From: Zingiber officinale
Taxonomy: Eukaryota; Streptophyta; Magnoliopsida; Zingiberales; Zingiberaceae
Length of the DNA: 64,000 bases
Direction: 5' to 3'
NCBI RefSeq assembly: GCF_018446385.1
Contig: NC_055992.1
Coordinates: 16,710,877-16,774,876, forward strand
Under the pieces are notes generated by a model, which did not search any database, was not told where the DNA came from, and saw only the letters and a list, made by a program, of their open reading frames with translations. A program made the translations under genes and the position numbers. How positions within the stretch are numbered: position 1 is the stretch's first letter; the number at the start of each line of letters is the position of its first letter. This document shows, piece after piece, positions 33,655 to 46,500 of the stretch.

Positions 33655-36600
33655 CCAACATCAAATATCAAAATCCTCAGTGTCATTCTCATCCTCCTCA
33701 TCATCATCCTCACCATCATGGTCGTCATCGTCGTCATCATCATCATCATCTGATTCATCATCATTTTTATGAAGTTCACTTGCATCCACATTTATCACTA
33801 CTCCACTAGGATCTCATAACGTTGGAATAATATATTCCTCGGTCTGAAATGCATTCACAACTTTCTCTTGTTGATATACAATGTCTTCACAACGTTCCTC
33901 AATCTTTTCGTGCTTTTGTTTTTCAAATATCCCGCCAATCAATCTTATTATGTTTCAAACTAGGATATGAAGAATAGAATACTTGAATCACTTATTGTGC
34001 AAACACAAATGGTTTATATCTGTTATACAATCTCTTATGATTTATTTTAATCAAATTATAACATGAATATACCTTCATCCCTCTGACAGGGTCAAACCAG
34101 CGACATATAAATAAGATAACTCATATTTCTAGTCCAGGATATTTTACATCTATTATTTCATCCAACAAACTATAAAAATTATTGCTTGCACCTTTATCAT
34201 TGGATGACTGAACACAAGCCCTACCATTCATTGTAGTCTTTCCCATTCCATATTCTTGAGTATAAAAATTATATCCATTTATGAAATATGCTGACCAAGT
34301 GTTTACCAATAGTTTTTGACCCCCTGACAGATGGATTAACAAATCATGTTTAAGGTGAGCTTGATTATCATGAACCTAATGTCAAATACGCTAATTGTGA
34401 AAAGTCTGCATATGTGTAAACCAAATTTAAATTGTCTACTTACATATGATTTAAACCATTGAACAAATTTTTCTTCACATAAGCGATCAAACTCTTGTGC
34501 CGACAATTTAGAATATAAGTTTTAAAAAATCCTAACATAAAAAAATTATAACACAAATAATTTAAGACATAACAAATAAATAAAATAAAAAATATATACT
34601 AATTACTCATAATATGACGATACTTCTGGACAATGCGGTAAAATATATGTCTGGTTGCTCATCATTCTTGACTAGTTAAATATCTCTGTATACATTGACC
34701 ACTTGGTTGATCAAGGTACTTAAAAATTAAGAATGAGTTTAAATTTGGATCAATAAGACCCTCATCATTTCTTCCCGCTCTTCACCTTTTGCTTTGAATG
34801 TGAGGCTCAAAATAATATGATGTAAAAGTTGTTACTTTCTTCACAATGTATGTATTAACAATAGAGGCTTCGACTCATGCCTTATTTTTTACTTTTTTCT
34901 TCAAATGATATAAGAATTTGATGGTAATAAAATAAATTATATTAGATATTAATATATAATAAAATTAGTCAATTTTTAAAATAATAGATTGTCGAAGTAT
35001 AGAAGATGAAATTTTTACCGTTCAAATGGATACATTCATCAAAAATGGGCAGGTTCTCCAACTTTGGCCTCGTATAGCAAGTAAACCAAAAAAAGTTCCA
35101 TGGAATCAAAAAATGAGGGTGAAAATATCCTTTCTAAATTACACAAAATGATTGGAATGTTTCTCTCTAATGAATCCATGTATAAATATTTCAAAACTGT
35201 TGAGAAAATATTATGTAGGAAAATACTTAACTCCATAATGCCATCTAATACAAAATTTAGTAAGAGTTCCTTAAAAACAATAGGAATAAGCCTTTATATG
35301 AATATATGATAGTCATGACTTTTTAAACCAATCAATTTGTATTCCTTTATATCGATACATCTTCTAATATTAGAGACATAATCGTATGGAAATTATAATG
35401 ATTTCAACCATTCATAAACAATACATCTCTGATCCTTATTCAATGTATAGACTGTTGGAGCAATCTGGGTACCCTAGCTTTAATATTTGGACAAAGGTTT
35501 AAATTAGGTTTATTGTTGTATTTGATATACATTGTGAGTGTGCAGAGTACAGGTACTACAAGGAGAGTCTAAGTGTGATCTTGGCAAAGGAGGAAAGTCC
35601 AAGGGTGAGTCTTGATGGTGTAAGTCCAAGCATGTAGTTTTGACAATATAAGTCTAAGTATGAATTGACAATAGATGAAGTCCCAGAGGCGCAACCTCTT
35701 GGCAAAGGACGACCCGACAACATGACAAGATCGATGGAAGCTCCAGAAGACAAGACGTTAAGGATGAGAAGACATTCGAGGGACGTGAGGTTGATGGAGG
35801 AAGCTAGAAGGCTAGGTCTGGGTTATACGGGCAAGGACGAGTGTATGAGAGACTGTACTCAGGATAAAATTCCAGGTTACCGTAGTAGTTACTGGAGGGT
35901 TATTGTACAATCAACTGGTACTTCCATCAATCGGTTGGTATTAAACCATTGACATGTAACGGTCGAATTCCATAGAGGACCAATCGACTGGTGATTTTAC
36001 TAGTCGACTGGTGGCGGGAAACACAGCTAGGTGTTTAGCTAGCCAGAGGTTTCCTAGCTCTTTTGTGTGATCCGTGTGTACGTGATCAAGGTTATGGCGA
36101 GGTTTCTCCACCCACAAGAAGATCATGCTAGCTAGAGGTTTTTCGAGGATTGATCCACCGACGGATTGAGGTTTTGTCCACCTTACGAACACGTCATGGA
36201 GTAGGAGCAAGTTACCTCCAAATCACATAACCAAACGTGTTAAGGTTGCTTGGTTTTCTTTTTTTTGTATTGTTTAGGGTTTAGTTTATATTTGTTAGTA
36301 TTTTATTTTATATTTTCGTTGCATACTAACGAGTATAGGAAGTAACGATTTGGGTGATCGACTATTCACCCCTTCTAGCCGGGCATTAAGGTTCCAACAT
36401 CAACTGTCTTTGACTTTAGTCCCCTACTACTTTCATCGACATCAAGAGTGGGTTTTTTTTATAAAGGAGTCATATATCTTTTCTTGCATTCAAATTATCT
36501 TTGGTTTTTTTGTTAATATCCATCATTGTATTTATCAAGTTATCAAAAATATTCTTCTTAATATGCATTACATTGAGATTATAATGAATCAAATATCTAA

Positions 36601-37260
36601 ATCAATATGGTAAATCTCAAAATATACTCCGTTTAGTCCATTTATATATACTTCCATATTTATATGTTTATTCCATGCGACTCTTGGATAATAGATGGAA
36701 AGTGTTAAATTTGTTCACCTATTAATCTTAATGACAAAGGTGTTCTTTCAATTTTATTCTTAATGAATTCATCTTTATTCTTTCTGAAATTATAATTTGA
36801 TGGTAAAAATTATCTATAACAATCAAAATAACTCAGCTTCTTCCCATATTTCAATTTGATTGACTTTGATCTCTCCATACATATTAGACATCCTAAGATG
36901 CCAACATTACTCCAACCCGATAGCATATCATAAGTAGGAAAGTCATTTATGGTCCAAAGAAGTGCAACCTTCATTACAAATATCTAATTAATATGAATAT
37001 CATATGTAGGAAAACCTTCATCCATAGTTGTTTCAGCTCTACAATCAATGGTTGCATATAAACATCTATTAACCTCTTTATATTTTGCGTCTCCTTTGCA
37101 AATTTCAGATATGTTCTATCAAAATTTTTCCACGACTCTTTATTTGATGGATGACATATTAGCCCCTCTTCTGTTTGATGATTTGTATGTCAAGTCATGT
37201 GTTCATCAGTTGCCACTTATGCATAAAATCTTTGTAACCTAGGAGTTAAAGGCAAATAAA
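33655..37260 (-). pseudogene. CACTA TNP2-type transposase, decayed
   Basis: Read right to left, recognisable TNP2/Transposase_21 pieces appear in correct order. First is HPSNKESWKNFDRTYLKFA, then a DVYMQPLIVELKQLW segment (about 37040-37160). MKVALLWTINDFPTYDMLSG follows (near 36910-36970), then a KNIFDNLINTMMDINKKTKD segment (near 36500). After a solo-LTR interruption come YTLNKDQRCIVYEWLKS, LKSHDYHIF and NIPIILCNLERIFSPSFFDS (35020-35450). The DUF4216 region AYFINGYNF lies at 34121-34342, and an acidic Asp tail ends near 33660. Stops and frameshifts are scattered through it, so it is inactive. An intact version cuts and rejoins CACTA ends. Confidence 0.88.
35453..36399 (+). mobile_element. 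Solo LTR inside the CACTA-2 transposase
   Basis: This 947-bp segment begins TGTTGGAGCAATCTGGG and ends GGTTCCAACA (TG...CA), and cleanly splits the transposase reading. No internal region or second LTR accompanies it. Flanking pentamers (TAGAC and TCAAC) do not match well, so the target duplication is decayed or the borders are slightly off. Its terminal region (TATTCACCCCTTCTAGCCGGG) resembles the ends of the Copia LTRs in this window. Confidence 0.7.
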
Positions 37261-37539
37261 ATAACTAACTATATGATTTTCATCATTGTTGGCTCCTTGT
37301 GCTCTTGTACCTAGCTTGATTATAGAATTTACAAACATTTATATCATCTTTCTAATATAACATACAACTATCTCTGCAAACATCAATTGAGGTATTTGAC
37401 CATCATTGATCTTAATATATTTGGTCAAATTGATATTTAAGAGTATTTTTATAATCAGGAGATTTATATGAACACCTGGTCTCATGTCATGCTAAGCTTT
37501 CTACGTCTATATGCAAGTTTCGGACACATTTATTTTTTA

Positions 37540-39432
37540 TTCAGTTTATGATGAATCCTAGGATTCGTTACAAATTTTACGATGAATCCATAAATTTATC
37601 ACCAATTCTATGATGAATCGTTGGATTCATTGCTAATTTTACGACGAATCCATAGATTCATCATAGAACTAAACCAAATTAAATAAAAAAAATAAATGTG
37701 TTAGAAATTGATTGAGTGACCTAGAGAGCTTGGAATAACATAAAACCAGTTTTTATGTGTTTGTATAGCTCTTCTGAGTATATAAATGCCCTAATATCAA
37801 TTTGACTAAATAAATTGAAAAGAGTGATTTTTTAACATTAAAATGATTATAACATGTTCAATCAATAATTTTTAAGTATTTTTACTAAGCCATTAGTCGA
37901 TTAAAGTTCATTTAGTTATCTTAGCTATAAAAAAATAAATATTGTGTCAAATTGATATTTGAGGGCATGGATATAATCAGAAGAACTAGACAAATACATT
38001 AGAACTTGTTTCATGTCTTTTCGAGCTCTCTAGGTCCATCAACTAGTTTTGGAGACATTTAGAGTCATTTTAATGTTAAAAAATTACTAATTTTAATATA
38101 TTTGATCAAATTGATATTTAAGGATATTTATATAATCAGGAGAAATACACGAATATATGGAAACTAGTTTTATGTTATTTCAAGATCTCTAGGCCTCTTA
38201 ACCGATTTTGGACACATTTAATTTTTTTTTTATTTTTTCCAATTTTGCAACGAATCCATGGATTTGTTGCCAATTCTGCAATGAATCCTAGGATTCGTCA
38301 CCAGCTAAATAAAAAATAAAAAATAAAATAAATGTAACCAAAATCTATAGATGGACGTAGAGAGATCGGAATGATATGAAATCAGTTCTTATATATTCAT
38401 CTATTTTCATGATTATACAAATGCCCTCAAACATTAATTTGATCTAATATATTAGGATAAGTGATTTTTGTAATACAAATATTTCCAAAAAAATATAATT
38501 AATGTTATAAAAAGTATTGGTCATTTATATAATTAGGAGAACTAGACGAATATATAGAAACTGGTTTCATATGCGATGAATCATAAGATTCATTGTAGAA
38601 TTGGTGGTGAATTCATGGATTCATCGCAGAATTGAAAAAATAAATAAATATGTCTGAAATCAGTTGAGGGACCTAGAGAGATCGGAATAACATTAAACTA
38701 GTTCCTGTATATTTGTCTAGTTCTTCTAATTATATAAATGACTTCAAAAATCAATTTGACCTAATATATTAAGATTATTATTTTTTAAAGATGAATTATA
38801 TTTTTGGACACATTTGTGTTAAAAAAATTACCATCTTAATATATTGAGTTAAATTAATGTTTAAGAGCATTTATATAAATACAAGAAATAGATAAATACA
38901 TAGGAACTGATTTTCGAGCTCTCTAAATCCACAACAAGTTTCGGACATATTTATTTTTTTTTCTATGACGAATCCATGGATTCATCATAAGCTGAATAAC
39001 TTTTTTTTAAAAAAAATATAACCAAAACCAGTTTTGAACACATTTATTATTGCCTTTTCAATTATGTTATTAATCCATTGATTCATCACAAAATTAGTTG
39101 CATCAATTCCTATATTTTTGCAAGCTTTTGTGACGAATTCTAAATTTGTCGAAGAGTTTGTAATGAATATTATTTTTGTTACAAAATTTGCAAAGAATAG
39201 CATTTTCATTGCAAAATTTGCAACAAATTAAATATGGAATTCGTTGTAAATTCTACAATGAATATCGAAATTCATAGCTAATTTACAATGAATTTTGTGA
39301 TAAAATATTATTTGTTGCTAATTAGTGTCATCACTAATTTTGTTGCTAGTGATGATTCATTGTTTTGTCACAAAATTTCTTACATATTTACGACAAAAGT
39401 TTATCATTCCTAAATCAAAGTTTTTTTTACTG
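37540..39432. repeat. Right (5') subterminal region of CACTA-2 with palindromic modules
   Basis: Alternating forward and inverse copies of one module occur. Forward copies (for example near 37707, 38340 and 38653) read GACCTAGAGAGCTCGGAATAACA ... TATATAAATGCCCTCAAA-like. Inverse copies (near 37945, 38100, 38500 and 38840) read TTGATATTTGAGGGCAT ... GAGCTCTCTAGGTCC-like. GATGAATCCATGGATTCATC-type palindromes lie between them. The same module type occurs in CACTA-1. Confidence 0.8.
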
Positions 39433-39749
39433 ACCACTATCATTAGGGCCATAATCCTTTTTACAATGACAATAACAAGAACCACATAAACAAAAAAACA
39501 ATGATTATTTTCTTTTATATAAACAAAGAAAATAGAGAGAGAGACATCTTCTATTTTGACAATGATTTTATCTTTATTAGCAATCCCCTATTTTCAAACA
39601 ACCAACATATATTATTGAAGTGGTAAACAACATTGTCTAGAACTATACTAAATCAAATGACTCATTATTTGACATATTAATCTTCATTGTTTCAAGATAT
39701 TTGACACAAATTTAATTGGTGGTTTACAACAAAAAAAGATGTTAAATTT

Positions 39750-39930
39750 GACACATCGTCGGACACAATGGCCTTCAATGTACTATTGAGATTGCAAAGT
39801 TGCAAACAAAATTTTACATTGAAAATATATGGAAAAAATATGAGCTTATAAAGGACAGATATTTCCATTGATATGAGGTATTTTAGATAAAGTCTAATAA
39901 TAAATTCATGAGAACTTATACCTAAAGTGA
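39750..39930 (+). repeat. Solo TRIM-type LTR fragment
   Basis: The inverse strand aligns with the TRIM LTR at 41449-41650, for example CAATGGAAATATC followed by CTTATAAG and, later, TTTGTTTGC. It is a diverged lone copy in the opposite orientation. Confidence 0.6.
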
Positions 39931-39983
39931 ACTAGAGCCAGCCCTAGGCCAGAGCTCTTGCCCAGGGCCCATAAATACTTAGG

Positions 39984-39986
<3 letters not shown>

Positions 39987-40062
<76 letters not shown>
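39987..40062. repeat. (AT)n microsatellite
   Basis: About 37 uninterrupted AT repeats immediately precede the VAC14 fragment. Confidence 0.97.
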
Positions 40063-40063
<1 letters not shown>

Positions 40064-41194
40064 AGATCTACGAGAAACAAAAGAATGCTGCTCATGAGGT
40101 AAGCCTATCCTGATCCATTTCCCCCACTTAGACAGGAAGAGGATTCTTGATTATTCGTGAATAATGAATGGATTTGGTCATATTGAAATGATTCAAGATC
40201 ATAGATTGAAGGTATCATCCTGCAGATCGAAGGTATCATCAAACAACTCGTATTTTCTGGGGAGCATGATAAGATTTCGGCTGTGATCAACCTGCTGACC
40301 TTGGAATTTGCTTGCTCATTGCAGGCGAACCTTCGAAAGGTTAGTTCACTATTATTTGTGCAATCATGGCATTCTATTTCTATGAAATTAGAAATGCATT
40401 CCTTTGGACTTGAAAAGTTTACTAGTTGATGTTGTGCGAACACACATTCTAGTTTTTACTTAAAGGGTGGGTTAATAGGACTTGAAGCAGCTACTGTTGG
40501 TTTGAGAATAGATGGTGCTCAGTATCTGAGAGTAAGACTTGCATGTTATATTTTCAAAGTTAAAGTTTCTTAACTAGTGTATTTTACATAAATTTGTTGT
40601 TAACATATTTTTTTTATAATATCAAAGAAAATTGTACTAGCAATACTTAAATGTTCTACTAACCAAGATAATAGAGTTCAATATTAGAGTATCCAAATCA
40701 ATTATTCTATTAAAAAAAATTATCCTAAATTTTAGATAGGGTAGCTAAAAAATCTTTGCATCAGTTATCCTATCTATTCCCTAAATTTTACAATTATTAA
40801 TAGTATTTTTCTAAATTTAGAAAATAGATATCATTCCCTAAATATTATAGAGGAGAGACCAAAAATAGGAAAACTAATATATGGTGTAGTGAAAGTGGAT
40901 ATCTAAATTTAATAAAGTAATTTTTTTATCCTAAATTGTACATTTTGGATAAGAAACTTGGTGTTGATGCTCTTATACTTGTGAAACATTGTTTACTATT
41001 GCAAAAGTGATTAATTATGAATATATTTGTCTTGTTTACCTCACAAAATTTTTTTGGTCTTCTTCATTAATGGTTTGTAGCAATAATTACTTTATTATAT
41101 CATCGTGCAGGTTCTCAGAGAAGATTTTATCATACTCTTCAAAGGGATATTTGATAAAGTTTGTAGGGTTCCTATAAGTTCTAATCCTAGTGTG
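40064..41194 (+). pseudogene. VAC14: Fragment of a VAC14 homologue (PIKfyve-complex scaffold)
   Basis: Four exon-like pieces with splice borders match the N-terminal HEAT-repeat region of VAC14. They are 40064-40098 (YEKQKNAAHE then GTAAGC), 40226-40339 (38 codons, IEGIIKQLVFSGEHDKIS then AVINLLTLEFACSLQANLRK), 40466-40531 (GGLIGLEAATVGL...) and 41111-41194 (DFIILFKGIFDKVCRV...). VAC14 scaffolds the kinase-phosphatase complex that makes PI(3,5)P2 on endosomes and vacuoles. The exon that should carry the SFSDQDSRVR-type segment is missing between 40531 and 41111. No upstream start exon is seen beyond the (AT)n run, and the last piece runs into non-homologous sequence. This is therefore a partial, duplicated gene remnant. 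Preserved frames within pieces suggest fairly recent origin. Confidence 0.8.
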
Positions 41195-41448
41195 AAATTT
41201 ATATCAATAGTTTTGAAATTGATGTTTCATTCTTATTTCTATATTAGAATTATAGAAATTTATACATAAATAAAAAAAAAAAGAACAATCGTCCTAAGAT
41301 AAAAAATATTGTTTTCTTATTCCATTTCTAGAAATACAATTTTATAGATTAAAATAATTATTACTTAGACTGCTTGAAAAATAAAATTAGAGTACTGTCA
41401 TGTAATTAGTGTATGACATGCATCCTTGCAAAAGTAATATAATGTAAG

Positions 41449-42212
41449 TGTTAAGACAGAAAGAATTAGATATCTTCATAATGGTATGATATTATCCACT
41501 TTTACCCTAAACCCTCATAGTTTTATTTTTAGATTTTATCTAAAATGTCTCATACCGATGGAAATATCTTTCCCTTATAAGTCCATTATCTTTCCAATGT
41601 GTTTTTAATATGAGACTTTGTTTGCCACTTTATAACCCCCACCACCCCCCCCCCCCCCCCCCCCAAGTAGAAAGTCTATCCATTTGATGTTCGATCCTCG
41701 ACCCACCAGCTCTTCTCGACCATCGATCCAACCGACCTAGTAGGTCTTTTTGCCCCTTGGTCTACTCGACCTATTAAGATTTCCTTGTCCCTTAGTCCAA
41801 CTGATTTATTAGGTTTTCCTTGCCTAGCCCTAACTCAAGTTTCTCTACCTGGTTGTCCATTAGGACTTCCTGTTTGGTGTCTGATCCTCTTGATCTGGAC
41901 ATGGAAACCCTCGACTTCCTTTGTTCGAGATCAATATTCTACTCATATGGTTCGATTAGATGTGCATAGTCAACGGTCAGATTTTTTAATAGTCCGAACT
42001 CTAATACCAATTGTTATAACTAAAGAAATTTAAATATCTTTATAATGATACGATATTATCTACTTTGGACTAAAATCTCAATTTTATTTTTAAATTTTAC
42101 CTTAAAGGTCTCATATATCAATAGAAAAATCTTTTCTTTATAAGGTAAAATTAATTATTTTTTTCATGCATTTTCAATATAAAACTTTACTTACAATACT
42201 GTAACTCTAACA
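41449..42212 (-). mobile_element. TRIM (small non-coding LTR retrotransposon)
   Basis: Direct repeats of about 200 bp (41449-41650 and 42012-42212) begin TGTTA(A/T)(G/A)AC and share ATATCTT(C/T)ATAATG and TATCTACTTT-like stretches. Internal length is about 360 bp. On the minus strand a primer site, TGGTATTAGAGTTCGG, adjoins the right repeat, and a G-rich polypurine tract (poly-C at 41647-41664 on this strand) adjoins the left. The 5-bp flanks are GTAAG (41444-41448) and GAAAG (42213-42217), one mismatch. The open frame at 41785-42033 is incidental. Proteins for movement must come from another element. Confidence 0.8.
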
Positions 42213-42217
42213 GAAAG

Positions 42218-43320
42218 TAGCTGATGGTTTAGGTTGGTGAATTGATGATATTGAGTTGTTTTTTTAATTTCATCCTAATAAATATTTTGCAAAGGATAAA
42301 GCAAGGTGAATGCATAAACAAATCAGCTAAACATATTCAACTTGGTTAATATCTTTCTATGTTTATTGATCATCCAATCATTAGTCGACATAGTCTACCC
42401 ACTCCATTTATCTCTTCATTTAATCCATATGGATCATGCATTGAATCCAACAATCTTAAATAATTTTCTCTTCTATTAGCATTTTAAACTTTTTACTTCA
42501 AATAATACATTTTGACATTTGGAATCTTATATTTATCTTGTCTAATGAGAATTTTTAGTATTGTTCTACTTTGATGGAATACTTTAGTAAATTCATTTTA
42601 CTTTTTTCCGGAAAAAAGAAAAAAAAATATATATAAATCTTCTTGTACGTATCAGCTATATCTAAACCCCTTATTAAGTTTTCTAGTCAACAATTGCTAG
42701 TAATGAAAGCACATTGACCCGTGCTGCAAGTATAGTGGATGGAAGAATATTTAATTATCACTCAGATGTTTAATTATGATATATTTATAATTTTTTTTCT
42801 AAATAAAATATATAATCAAAAGATATTAATTTTTAGTTTGTTCATCATAAATATTTTTCGATATATGCTAACAATCAATAAATTTTTTTTACAAGATCGA
42901 ATCGATCGTTCCAGATTTAACATTATTTTAATCTTTTGTTTAGGATGCCGAATTAGTTAAAGGATGATAAACGTATATATACTCTTAAAAAAAAAATTTC
43001 TCTTTTTTCCCTAATTAATTTGACAGTCTGCAATAAACTATCTTATAATTTATTTCTCTATAATCACTTTTGATTACAATAAATATGGTTGATTGATCTA
43101 TTCTCAAGTACGGAAAAACCTCTCAAAATTCACTTACTATTTTTTAAATTTATTTGATGACCATTTATTCTATAATTAGTCGGATTAGTAGTTATTGTTA
43201 GTCTAACATGTATAATAAAAGTCAACGGAGGACAATGGGTAAGATCCCTGCATACGATATTTCAAGCTAAGTTTTTTTATTACTAATTAATTCGGTTTAT
43301 GGAAGATTGAGATTTGCTGT
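42218..43320. other. AT-rich intergenic region upstream of the DCL gene
   Basis: No gene or classified repeat recognised. Poly-A/T runs and short frames only. Confidence 0.3.
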
Positions 43321-43333
43321 TCAAGCAGACAGA

Positions 43334-43339
43334 CACGTG
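43334..43339 (+). promoter_or_regulatory. G-box (CACGTG) upstream of the DCL gene
   Basis: CACGTG in AGACACGTGGAG lies about 235 bp before the start codon, and a second ACGT core (GCCACGTCAA) is at about 43395. G-boxes are common in light-responsive promoters of plastid-protein genes. Function is inferred. Confidence 0.4.
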
Positions 43340-43572
43340 GAGTGAGTTGATCCACTTGGCCATTTATGATTCGCAAATTTGGATCTAAAGCCGCCACGTC
43401 AAACAGAGTACAGTGTTGGTTGTTTTTCCTTCTGGAAATAAATGATTTATCCATCCGCCTGAAGAAGAACGACAGAAGCGAAGTCGAGGATTCACAGCTG
43501 CTCACCCAACTCGTCTCCGCCGTCGTCGAACTATGACGTAAATTAGCGAAGACGAAGGAGTAAATCGCATCC

Positions 43573-46500
43573 ATGGCCTCCCTTTCCGCTTCATCCCCGC
43601 CTTGTCATCTCGTCTATGGCCGCTGCAACCCATCCCACTCATTGCTTTTCCGCTTCCCTTCGCTTCCTGCTCCGCTTGGCTCCGCCTGCCTGGCCTTCCG
43701 GTACGCCGCAGAGGGAGGAAGGCTGCAGAGCAGTGCTTCCGCAGACGATCCTGGCCTTCTAAGGAGGCCCCTTGGCTTTTCCCCCTCGAAGGAAGACCAA
43801 AAGGAGGAGCCTTTCTCCTCCGCTGACCGGAGGCGGCCGGGAAGAAACCAGCAGCAGAAGGACGAGGAGTGGTTGGATTGGGAGGACGTGATTTTGGAGG
43901 ACACCGTTCCCCTCGTTAGCTTCGTCAGGATGATCCTGCACTCTGGAAAGTAGGTGAATCTTCTCTATTTGAAACAAATCTTCTCCTTGTTCGAATTTGA
44001 GTTTGGACATGTTTTTGTTAGTTAAATGCTAGTTTTATGTTTTAATCTCATAGAAATAGATTTCTCGGGCTGAATGCAGTTTATATTTCATTCAATTGCT
44101 AATGCTATTTGCAATTAGAACAGCATGTAATTAGAGTCTATTTGTTATTTGATGAATTGCCTAATTAAGAGAAAAGTGTCACAAGCAACTTACTTTCAAG
44201 CCGTTCTTGATCTACTCTTTGGTCTATTTTCTTGGCCGACGGTCTTTCTTCTAAGTGAAATCATTCTAGATAACTCTCTAGAATCTTCTAACTGTCTATT
44301 TGGGAGGAGGATGCCTGAAATTACTTCCCTCCCCTTTATTTGTAGACCATTCTCCGGAACATTCTCAATAATATTAAGCTCTCTTTTCTCAAGCTCTCTT
44401 TTAGCGTCTCTTGTGTAAGTCTCTAGCGAGTTAGACTTACTTAGTGACTTTGTAGAGCTAAGTTGTATACGTGCCGCAAGAGTGAGACCTGTGACAAAAT
44501 AATGATTTTGGTTGAGCTTGGACACTTAAAACTAATGACTAACAGTGAGGATTAAACATTCGGAGAAGTGTATTAGTTTCCTAACATCTGAAAACATTTA
44601 TTATAGATGATTACTGAAAATCCAGATGAAAGAAATATGATTTGACAAAACAAAAAAAAAATCTTATTGCTGTTTATAAAAATGCAAGTATTCCTGGACT
44701 AGACTTTGTTGCAGCAAGGGAAGAACCAGTGTTTTAGTGGAGATTGTGCTGATTGGGACAATAATAGTGTAAACATGTGCCAAATTATGAGGCTCGTGGT
44801 AGTTAAATGGTCAAGGATCAAGATTGGTCTAGTACTCATAAATATATTCAATGGAGGGCCATACATATTTTAGATTATAAGATGGTATAGATATGTACTT
44901 AGGAGACCAATAAATATCCTAATTAGGTGATGTGAGATCATAACAAATACACACAAAAAGAAGGAGACAAAATAACCTGATTAATAATAATAAAATAAGA
45001 TAAAATTCATTTAAATATACATAAGAGCATAGTAGATGATCAAGTCCAATGACATAAAAGAGTCCATATAGCCGACTCCACGTAGTGGGATAAAAACTTA
45101 GATATTATTTTTGTTGATTATGAGTTAACCTATCATGAATATAAATCCATCGTAACTATAGATTATAAATTATTGATGTGCATTTATATTGGGACCACCC
45201 ATATAATTATATTGATATGCATTCCTGTCGTTTAGATCTACGCAAGTCAATACCTTTAAATAGTCCACTTCCTTGGTATGCGCTCCAAGTTTGATAAGAA
45301 TGTGTGAAAAGTTGGGTTAAGCCACTAGCATCAAAAACTGTTAGAGATGGTGTTGTCATTCCCTATGCAAAGTTCTACCCTACTAAGTTGACAATTGAGG
45401 ATGCTAATATAAGGGTAACCGCAACCTTGAACCTATAAATCCAACTTCATTATGGGACCTACTACATCACTGCCACATCAAAAGTAAAAAACCCACAACT
45501 TTTATAAACCTCTCCCCCACAATCATAAACCCAAAAAGCAATTGTATATTGGGTCCTACTAATTCACACATCATTATCTACATTTTCTATTTACTATCTT
45601 TATTTATAATATTCATTTATATACTATCATAAATATATATTTATAATATACATATTAATTAATTTATTAATAATATATATTAATTTTATTTAATAAATTA
45701 CTAATTTAATAATTAATATATAATAATTAACTCCAATTTTAATTTTCACTTCATATGTAAATTTTTTATGAAAATTTATTGAAAATTTATTAACTTGCAA
45801 CATTAGAAAATAAATCATACAATGAGATCATAAAATAAAGCATAACATAATTAAAATAGAATTAATTAATAATTAACTTATTCCCCACTAATAGCATTCA
45901 TAACGTGTCCAGATGTGTTCAACCAAGTCAGCTCGAAGCCGGTGATGCACTTCTCTATCACGTAGCTTGTAATAATCCTGAAGGTACTCTTAGAATTCTT
46001 GGGCAGAGCCCATGACTATTCGTGCCACTGGAGGAGTGCCTTCATCTGACCAATTGGTGATTCGTTAAGAACATTTATATCATTACGTGACCTTGCGACG
46101 CCAAAAAAAAAACATGCCATATCCACAAGTCTATTAATGTGACCGCTTCAAGAATTATTGTTGGGATGCCGTAATGGCCTCGAGTAAACTGATCTTTCCA
46201 AGCGACAGGACAAGTCCTCCACTCCCAATGCATGCAATCAAGGCTACTCAACATTCCAAGAAAGTCGTGTCTCTGCTCATGCATTTGAAGCAAGCATTGA
46301 GTGTCAGCAGCATTAGGTTTTTGCAAGTATCGTGCCCCAAACACATCGATCATACATCGACAGAAGTTGATCAGGCAATCAACGACAATTCTCTCACCCA
46401 TCCGTACATACTCATTCAGAGAGTCAGCGGGGGCTGCATATGCCAATTGACGAATATTTGTCGTGCATTTTTGAAGTGGCAACAAACCTTAACTTCCAAT

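Larger units (their letters stand above)
25958..39432 (-). mobile_element. Complete but decayed CACTA transposon (CACTA-2) with nested insertions
   Basis: The left end is CACTAAAAAAATAAGCTTTT. The right end, inverted, is CAGTAAAAAAAACTTTGATT, with one change in the terminal CACTA, and 3-bp ACC flanks both sides. Subterminal arrays of degenerate TTCGTCGCAA-type motifs lie inside both ends (25975-26510 and 37540-39420). Both genes of an En/Spm-type element are recognisable on the minus strand: a TNP2-like transposase (33655-37260) and a downstream Transposase_24-like gene (27060-28020, first exon near 33133-33362). Total length is 13.5 kb. About 7.7 kb remains after removing the solo LTR with its nested Copia (28155-32931) and the solo LTR at 35453-36399. 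Confidence 0.85.

Noticed and set aside
39987..40062. (AT)n tract considered as a replication origin or matrix attachment site
   Set aside because: A simple dinucleotide repeat alone is not evidence of either.
41785..42033. 82-codon open frame
   Set aside because: It lies in the internal region of a TRIM element, which is non-coding by nature, and has no recognisable motif.
44149..44525. Open frames on both strands in DCL intron 1
   Set aside because: No domain recognised. They lie in intron sequence, and the DCL exons splice across them.
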